DNA of 64,000 bases, from the NCBI GenBank assembly GCA_037367355.1, contig CM074695.1, forward strand, positions 434,001 through 498,000. Reading direction: 5' to 3'. A program made the translations under genes and the position numbers. The DNA comes from Neoscytalidium dimidiatum. Taxonomy: Eukaryota > Ascomycota > Dothideomycetes > Botryosphaeriales > Botryosphaeriaceae. The stretch's first letter is position 1; the number at the start of each line of letters is the position of its first letter. The notes under the pieces were generated by a model, which saw nothing but the letters and a program-made list of their open reading frames with translations, did no database searches and was not told the DNA's origin. Below, piece by piece: positions 58,253-64,000 of the stretch.

Positions 58253-58563
58253 GCATCACTAAAACCAAATACGACATCTCGGTGTCCGTCGAAGCCTTCA
58301 TGCGTATTGGGAAAAGGGTCAGGAAAAGAGGATGGAGCAGAAGGGAGTTTCAGGCTAGAATGTGCACGAGCAATCTGAAGGTGATGGATTAGGACACTCG
58401 TTTCGCTTTTAGAATTATCCAAAACTTTCCCGGGAACGGCATGCTTTTGTTGTGATTCCATGCAGGAAGAATTTCATGGCAAGCTGAGAACGTACTTACT
58501 GTACGCGTGGCTACATTTGAACACTTGGCCAAACCCCCAAACGCCGGCACCAAATATCTTCCT
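58253..58563. other. Interval between the microprotein and SPC3
   Basis: About 310 bases. It may hold the 3' part of the microprotein transcript (a possible donor overlaps its stop codon) and the 3' region of the convergent signal-peptidase gene. No frame with a family signal was seen. Confidence 0.4.
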
Positions 58564-59417
58564 CTACCAGTACACGCCCTCCTTGTTTGCTTCGGAACCT
58601 CTCTCAGTAGCTACATCGCCCTCCTTCTTAGCTTTCAGGGCCGGGAAACCAAATTTCTCGCTCTTGCCGCCTGCCAATTCCTTCCACGCGCCACCGTACT
58701 TGGCGACTGGGGGCCAGTCAGCCCAGGTCAGCAAGCCGACCCAGGGTTGAATATTCCAGCCAAGCTCCAGCTGGACATCTGTCCTGTTTGCCAGCTTTCC
58801 CGTGATGTCGGTAATCTGGTATTTCGGGCGCTGTTTCTGGAGGTGGAACTCGCCAGGTGGATATGGAGACTCCTGCTTGCCTTTCGACTTGGAGCGCTTG
58901 TTCTTTCCTGTGGCCTTTGGGTCGGGGTGGATGTAGTGGTTCTGATGCCACGGCGCAGATGGCGAGGCGAGGATGGAATCCCAAATTATGGCCTGCGATG
59001 GAGGTTCGGAGGGGTCGATGGAGGGATAGGTGGCAGTAATGTAGGCGAAGACTTGTTTGGTGTTCCAATTGAACAGCGATGTCAAATCTGGTACAGTTGT
59101 CAGCTCTGGGCGCGGTCGATTTGCAAGCAGTAGGCGGTCTGTACCTGCGTCAAGATCGAATTTAATATGAGCGTACTCCTCCTTCTTTGGGCTGTAGTAG
59201 TGAGGGCGACCGCGAACGCTGCGCGGCGAATGGGTCAGCTAAGTAGCCTAGCATAGAAGGTTGGGGAGCTGTACACCTGGACATTCTGCAGCTTGATGGT
59301 GCCGGATGGAGTCTGAGGAGCAACAAAGACTGAGAGGGCAATGAGGGCAGCGACGCATGCTGCTACGGTAGTGAAGTAGCCGAAGACATTCTGGGCGCGG
59401 ACCAGCGTAGAATGCAT
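58564..59417 (-). CDS. SPC3: Signal peptidase complex subunit 3 (Spc22/23 type)
   Basis: An essential subunit of the ER signal peptidase, which removes signal sequences from translocated proteins. Three exons, 59275-59417, 59145-59218 and 58564-59087, give 246 residues. The start MHSTLVRAQNVFGYFTT leads into one N-terminal membrane helix (about 13-33), then the lumenal domain. Family hallmarks are HIKFDLDADLTSLFNWNTKQ, the run to IIWDSIL, and ELGWNIQPWVGLLTW. Both introns were placed so that these conserved strings read through. It is about 60 residues longer than yeast Spc3 because of a basic Lys/Ser/Pro insert (KATGKNKRSKSKGKQE) in the lumenal part and a longer C-terminal tail. It is transcribed divergently from the SAYSvFN gene, 251 bases away. 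Confidence 0.94.
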
Positions 59418-59668
59418 GGTGACGGCCGGCGTGACGTTGATGCTAGGTGTGGTGTTGGGCAACACAGACGCGCTTGCTTGCTTGCGGAGCTCTGGAGGCA
59501 GCGAGCGAACACGTTTCGGGAAGCGAGCTCAACCCGGCCACCACTTCGCCGGCACCATCGCTCACCTCCCCGCCACTTTTGTCCCCGTCTCGACTCTCTT
59601 CTATAATTCCCAAGAACATCGAATTCCAGGTACCGGAGCGAGCGCTATCTGTCCACGTGACGTTTATC
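59418..59668. promoter_or_regulatory. Shared divergent promoter of SPC3 and SAYSvFN genes
   Basis: Only 251 bases separate the two start codons, so both genes must use this interval. A CACGTG E-box (59654-59659) lies just before the plus-strand start, and TGACG words occur near both ends. No clear TATA box was seen. Coordinated expression is inferred from the spacing. Confidence 0.5.
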
Positions 59669-60138
59669 ATGGCGAAGCCCAAGGACCCTGCGAAGGCGCC
59701 CAAGGCCAAAAAGCCCTACCACATCAGAAAGGCCGACCTCCATCTCGACGAATACATCGAAGAGCAGAACTCCAAGAACCCGTCTCTGCTCTTCCAGAGA
59801 GCTTCAGCCCACCTTCGAAATTCGTTGCAGTTCAGGCTCTATCTGATTCTGCAATTCGTCGCGATTATCGCAGGGTACGGGCAGGCGATGTTAATCGTAG
59901 GCCTGCTCTGGGCCATGGTCGCAAACACCGGAAAGCGTAAGGACGGTGAGTTGAGTGCGTACTCGCTCTTCAACAAGGATGTTCAAGCGTAAGTTTGCGT
60001 ACACCCCAACCTCTTGTGCGCATTCGGATCGGGCCTACTTCTGGCTGCCGATCCCGATACTGACTGAAGTCATGCAGCATTGAAGGCAGCACCGACATGG
60101 AGGCTCTGGAGAGAGAGCTTCGCACCAGGGGCCTGTGA
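59669..60138 (+). CDS. SAYSvFN-domain ER membrane protein
   Basis: Two exons, 59669-59988 and 60078-60138, give 126 residues. The basic N terminus (MAKPKDPAKAPKAKKPYHIR) is followed by an amphipathic part and a hydrophobic hairpin at about residues 53-90 (LYLILQFVAIIAGYGQAMLI and GLLWAMV). The family signature is ELSAYSLFNKDVQAIEGS, with Leu in place of the usual Val, and the end MEALERELRTRGL matches the family's C terminus. The human family member SAYSD1 is a translocon-associated quality-control factor. The neighbour on the other strand is signal peptidase subunit 3, another ER translocation factor, so a shared role is plausible. There is no catalytic motif. Confidence 0.92.
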
Positions 60139-60810
60139 CACTCCAATAGTCGCGCTCCATCGGACTTACGGATTTATGCGTCGACGCTGCCGCGGCGGAC
60201 CTTTGCTCACTGTCCAGCGCTTATTCCGTGCCCAGGCGCGGTTGTGCAGCAAGCTCGCCCCAGTGAGGGGTGCCGACGGGTCCTGCTGCACCTCTTTTAC
60301 CGCAACTGTCAGAGCTGCTGTTGATCTTGAGCGCGCCAAAACGTCATGGCAGGCAGTCTGAAAGGCATTCCTGAAATCTACCGCAACTCAAGAATAGAAG
60401 GCTAAGCCAATGAACGGCGGATTTGTGAGCGAACACGGCGCAGAGCCACGCATGCTGAGAAAAGGCTGCAGTGACGTTGGAGAACCATGATGCGGGGTTC
60501 CTGGAGGGGCTAGCTGTGGGGAGGGTGACGATCGCTCCGCATGGTCAACCCCGCCCAAGCTCCGGCAACCAACTGCCGCAACACGCACGGCAACACCGGG
60601 ACAAGACCCTAAGCGGGAACTTGCTGCTCGTTGCAATCACGAGACTGCTATTTCTGTCTCCGCAATAATATTTGAAGTCAGCGTCCGCCACCTTCTGCGT
60701 ACTAACGCTTCACACATCCTTTCGCCCCCACGTTTACCCTTCGGACTAAAAGATCAATTCTTGCCTCTGTGAAATCATCTAGCAATCCTCTCCTCATCAG
60801 ACCGCTTACC
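60139..60810. other. Intergenic region before the VOC-family gene
   Basis: About 670 bases with no convincing gene. It contains the 3' region of the SAYSvFN gene and the promoter of the next gene. Frames on either strand lack family signals. Confidence 0.5.
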
Positions 60811-61883
60811 ATGGCTAAGCCGGACAAGAAGATTCAGCTGGCCCGCATTGCACACGTCTACTACAAGCACAAAGACTGGGAGAAGGCGGATGAATTCCTC
60901 AAGGACTTTGGCTTCGAGGAGTGCAAGCGGACCGACGACAAGATTTATTATCGCGGCTACGGCCGTGAGCCCTTCGTGTACTGCTTGGTCAAGAGTGATA
61001 AGGAAGAGTTCGGAGGTGCCGCCTTCGCCGTCGATTCCGAGGAGGAGCTAAATTACGCTTCCAAGATTATACCCGGCGCCACCGAGCCTTACGAGCTCAA
61101 GGACGCACCTGGCGGAGGAAAGTGTGTTACTTTCAAGGAGCCTGTCGACGGCTTTGAATGGCACATAGTCTATGGCCAAACTCCCGCCCCAGATGAGAGA
61201 GTCCTTCCGCAGCTGTCTTTCAACTTCCCGACTGAGAAGCACCGACCCGAGGGCAAATTCCAGCGTTTCGAGAAGAAGCCCGCGCCTGTTCACAAGCTTG
61301 GCCACTTTGGTCTTTGCGTGACCGACTTCAACAAGGCGTACGAGTTCTATCACACCTACTTCAATTTCATCGACAGCGAATTGAACACCAACGAGAAGGG
61401 CGAAAACGTGACCGTTTTTATGCGCCTTGATCGGGGCAAGCAGCCTGTCGACCACCATACTTTCTTTTTCTTTTCCGGTCCTAGAGCTCCGCACGTTCAT
61501 CACTCGTCGTTTGAGACCCACGATTTTGATACTCAAGTCCTTGGCCATGATTGGTTGAGACACAAGGGTTACGAGAATTGTTGGGGCGTTGGGCGCCACA
61601 TTATGGGTAGCCAGATCTTTGACTACTGGTCAGTAATTCTTGCCAATCCATGCAATCCTGCATTGTATTGACTGGCTTTTGCAGGTTTGATCCATCGCGG
61701 TTCATTCTAGAGCATTACGTTGACGGAGATTTGCTTGACAATGAACACCCAACGAACATCAGCCCAGCTTCGCCAGACAGTCTACATGTGTGGGGTAAGC
61801 AGTTGCTGTCTCATCTATTCTGATGCCTGCGCTAATCACACCCTCCGCTAGGCCCGGATCTACCCCCGACTTTCCTCACTTGA
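60811..61883 (+). CDS. Two-domain VOC-superfamily protein, extradiol-dioxygenase-like
   Basis: A probable metal-dependent enzyme of the vicinal-oxygen-chelate superfamily, which includes extradiol ring-cleaving dioxygenases and glyoxalases. Three exons, 60811-61628, 61685-61794 and 61852-61883, give 319 residues. An N-terminal VOC module covers about 8-135 (QLARIAHVYYKHKDWEKADE) and a C-terminal one about 160-295. In the second module the spacing of His165 (LGHFGLCV), His228/230/231 (APHVHHSSFE) and Glu282 (FILEHYVDGDL) fits the 2-His-1-carboxylate metal site of type I extradiol dioxygenases. The last exon is only 32 bases (ends PDLPPTFLT). It has no signal peptide and is probably cytosolic. 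The substrate is unknown; a catechol or lactone-type compound would fit the family. Confidence 0.88.
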
Positions 61884-63315
61884 GTTTGATGTTCACCAGT
61901 TCTATATCACCAACTGTTTGTCCAGTCTCTGTCCCTTGTTTTGATTAGCGGAAAGGTTCAGAAGGTGCAAGGGTAACATGCATCGGTATAGTCTGCAAAT
62001 TTTTGAGCACTCCAAATTTAAGCCGCAAAAATTGTCGTGTCTTTTTAGGATTAACAATGGGCATACTGATTCCTGCTACTTTACAAATATTGGCAATTTA
62101 TTTTCGCTCAAATGAGCAAGGGTTTTTACATTCTGTGTCTACAGCAGTTGCGACTGAATAAAAATACATTACATTGCAGGACCATACGATTAAGAACGCG
62201 ATCGGATTTCTGCCTCGATTTCTGCCTCGAATTCTGCCTTCTCATGCGACAAGCTAACTACGTCCCCGATTTATCCACAAGCTGACCCATCCCGGCTTTG
62301 ACAGAAACTACCCGACCAGCTATCACACAGTATGCGGTTGATACATGCACACGACCGGCCTGGACTCCGGTACTTGCAGGTGGCTGAGCCCCACGAACCA
62401 TGTATAAGAACGCTTATGGCACGACTTTCGACAAACTGTATGCAACGTTTCCTCCGAAAAAAATTTTGCAGACATGCATTTTTTGGGATTGGATATGATT
62501 GAGGCTGACAGCTGCGCAACAAAACAGGCTCTGCTTTCATGCACAAACAGACGTCCGCGGCGTAGTCATGAGGGCGGAGCTCTGAGGGCGGAGCTCAAGG
62601 GTGACCCAGCCTCGTGAGGATTAAGAAGCCACAAGATCCCAAAGCCTTCGGAGGTTTGCACAGTAGCCTCATTAGTACCCTCTCTGCCCACATCCGGCGG
62701 AGAATATTGGAGGCATGCCGGAATGCGACAGCAACAGTGTTGCATCGTTCTACGGGTATCCCCAGGGGCCACCCTTGGGTAAGTCCAAGATCTCGTCCCA
62801 CTGCTCTTCAACTGCTGGATTGTATTCAGGAAAAAAATGTGGAGAATGCATTTATTATGATGAATGATGCTCTGGCTTTGATGACCCAATTAACAGCTCA
62901 GCCGGCAGTAGTTGTCCTGAGAAATATCACATGTCCTCCATTGGTGGCGCGTTGACAGCGCACTGATAATTCCACTTCCGGACCGCATGGCCGGACCCGA
63001 TCTACGGACTCAATACATTTCGGAAAGACTGCGATTGGGCAGAGTTCCTCAATTTGGAGTGGCAGCGCCGAAGTATCCAGGAATGTGCAAGCATCCGGCA
63101 CTCCCGTAGCGAAAGTTTCAACGAATGACTTGGCTGCTACCGTGTACAGTTATCCCTTGGTTGAATCATTGCTTGAAGGCCTGAAAAGAGAAAGACAACA
63201 CCTGGACAACATCATCCTTCAGTCAGCGAGACCACCGCATCCAATCTGGTAGTCTTACTCTGGAGATCATAATAGCCGCATGTCATGGCATAACAAGATC
63301 TGCAAAACTCACTAG
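61884..63315. other. Region between the VOC gene and the right-edge gene
   Basis: No firm gene. Direct repeats are visible: TTCTGCCTCGA-like units near 62208-62243 and two GAGGGCGGAGCTC units near 62570-62598. A frame running through 62614-63240, interrupted by one stop at 62953-62955, has Ser/Thr-rich, protein-like stretches (LVESLLEGLKRERQ) and could include upstream exons of the gene at the right edge. Confidence 0.35.
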
Positions 63316-64000
63316 GACCCGTACGGATATACCTTTCAAAGTTTCGGTACAACATTTGATGCTTTCTCCTTCGGTACATGCCTTTCCGAAATAGCCATTT
63401 CCTTGAAAGGGCCAGAAACAGAGTCGTTTGCTTTCGTACAGAAACTCTGGTTTTCGCTTCTCCTCATCGAGCTCACACTGCAATGGAATACGAGCGCTTA
63501 GTCGACCCATTACAGCTGTCTGAGGCGGACTTTGCAGCTACTGACAGGCTTATAAAGGAATGTGCAGATTTCTAGGAAAAATTTCATACGAGTATTGAGG
63601 TGCGCGTCAGCTCTGGTGGAAGAATTCATTCCAGAGGTGCTGATCATACTTTTTCAGGAAATGTGAGATCAACGCCGCCGAAGTTGCCCGAGTCTGGCAG
63701 GCACCTCATAACAACAATCACGGCCAGACCGAACAAACTACGATGGAAATACGCACATTCTTTGAGAAACTCTTTAACAGTGAGGCAGATTTGGAACCCC
63801 TTTTCACTCTGATATCACTTTACGGTTCCTCACTTGTGACAGGGTACGTACACTTCAACATGCACGCGAGAGACAATCACTCATCGACGTCGAACAGTCA
63901 TAGTATGGTTAGCACAGACATTGCAGCCGAAAACACCCACTACGGACTTTTTTCGTCAAATGTGGCCATGTCAGAAAAATACAAGTTTCCACGACAAGGA
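63316..64000 (+). CDS. Partial unidentified gene running off the right edge
   Basis: At least two protein-like exon segments are visible. The first, from the acceptor before 63316 to about 63500, reads DPYGYTFQSFGTTFDAFSFG and further on LWFSLLLIELTLQWNTSA. The last, from the acceptor TTTTTCAG at 63657 to a GTACGT donor at about 63843, reads INAAEVARVWQAPHNNNHGQ and FFEKLFNSEADLEPLFTLIS. Between them another frame reads PLQLSEADFAATDRLIKECA. I could not join them cleanly: one junction always leaves a stop, so an intron boundary may be missed or the gene may be damaged. The helical, Leu-rich composition recalls the middle region of fungal regulators, but no family is recognised. Confidence 0.35.

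Noticed and set aside
1..64000. tRNA, rRNA, CRISPR and intact transposon search by eye
   Set aside because: No GGTTCGANNCC-type B box with a matching cloverleaf, no rRNA-like stretch, no regularly spaced repeat array, and no transposase or reverse-transcriptase motif was found.

Overview
This looks like nuclear DNA from a filamentous ascomycete (Pezizomycotina; Dothideomycetes would fit, but that is a guess). The genes have short GT-AG introns of about 50-110 bp with CTGAC/CTAAC-like branch points. The content is typically fungal: SAGA/NuA4 Tra1, an SPX-EXS protein, a CipC-like stress protein and a Zn2Cys6 regulator. Proteins were read by hand-splicing reading frames; no database search was possible, so all names are by recognition.

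Left part (1-20.6 kb): a low-complexity, Ser-rich conserved hypothetical protein (1273-2397) is followed by a 4-kb gene-free stretch. Then comes a block that could be a terpenoid gene cluster: a lanosterol-synthase-type oxidosqualene cyclase (6387-8800), a membrane-anchored P450 of the ent-kaurene-oxidase-like type (10128-11981), a C2H2-like protein with five odd CxC/CxxC fingers (12264-13619, minus), a second P450 (14997-16847), a small SnoaL/NTF2-like protein (17600-18067, minus) and an MFS sugar-porter-like transporter broken by one extra base in a C run (18999-20568).

Middle (21-45 kb): housekeeping genes. These are TRA1 (21166-32816, minus, about 3834 aa), a SYG1/XPR1-like phosphate exporter (33536-37011, minus), a cipC-like stress gene (38184-38727, minus), a phospholipase/carboxylesterase-fold protein that has lost its catalytic triad (39626-40454), cytosolic glutamyl-tRNA synthetase (42337-44356) and a small disordered protein (44649-45038, minus).

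Right part (45-64 kb): gene-poor. It holds a nine-exon Zn2Cys6 transcription factor (48162-50997), a 7-kb gene desert, a 35-residue Cys-rich microprotein frame (58145-58252), a divergent pair of ER genes (SPC3 signal-peptidase subunit, minus, and a SAYSvFN-domain protein, plus) sharing a 251-bp promoter, a two-domain VOC/extradiol-dioxygenase-like protein (60811-61883), and the start of an unidentified gene running off the right edge.

How they may work together: the cyclase would make a C30 sterol or triterpene skeleton, the two P450s would oxidise it, the SnoaL-like protein could help an isomerisation or cyclisation, and the transporter could move substrate or product. This is inference from proximity only; the cyclase may simply be the housekeeping ERG7.
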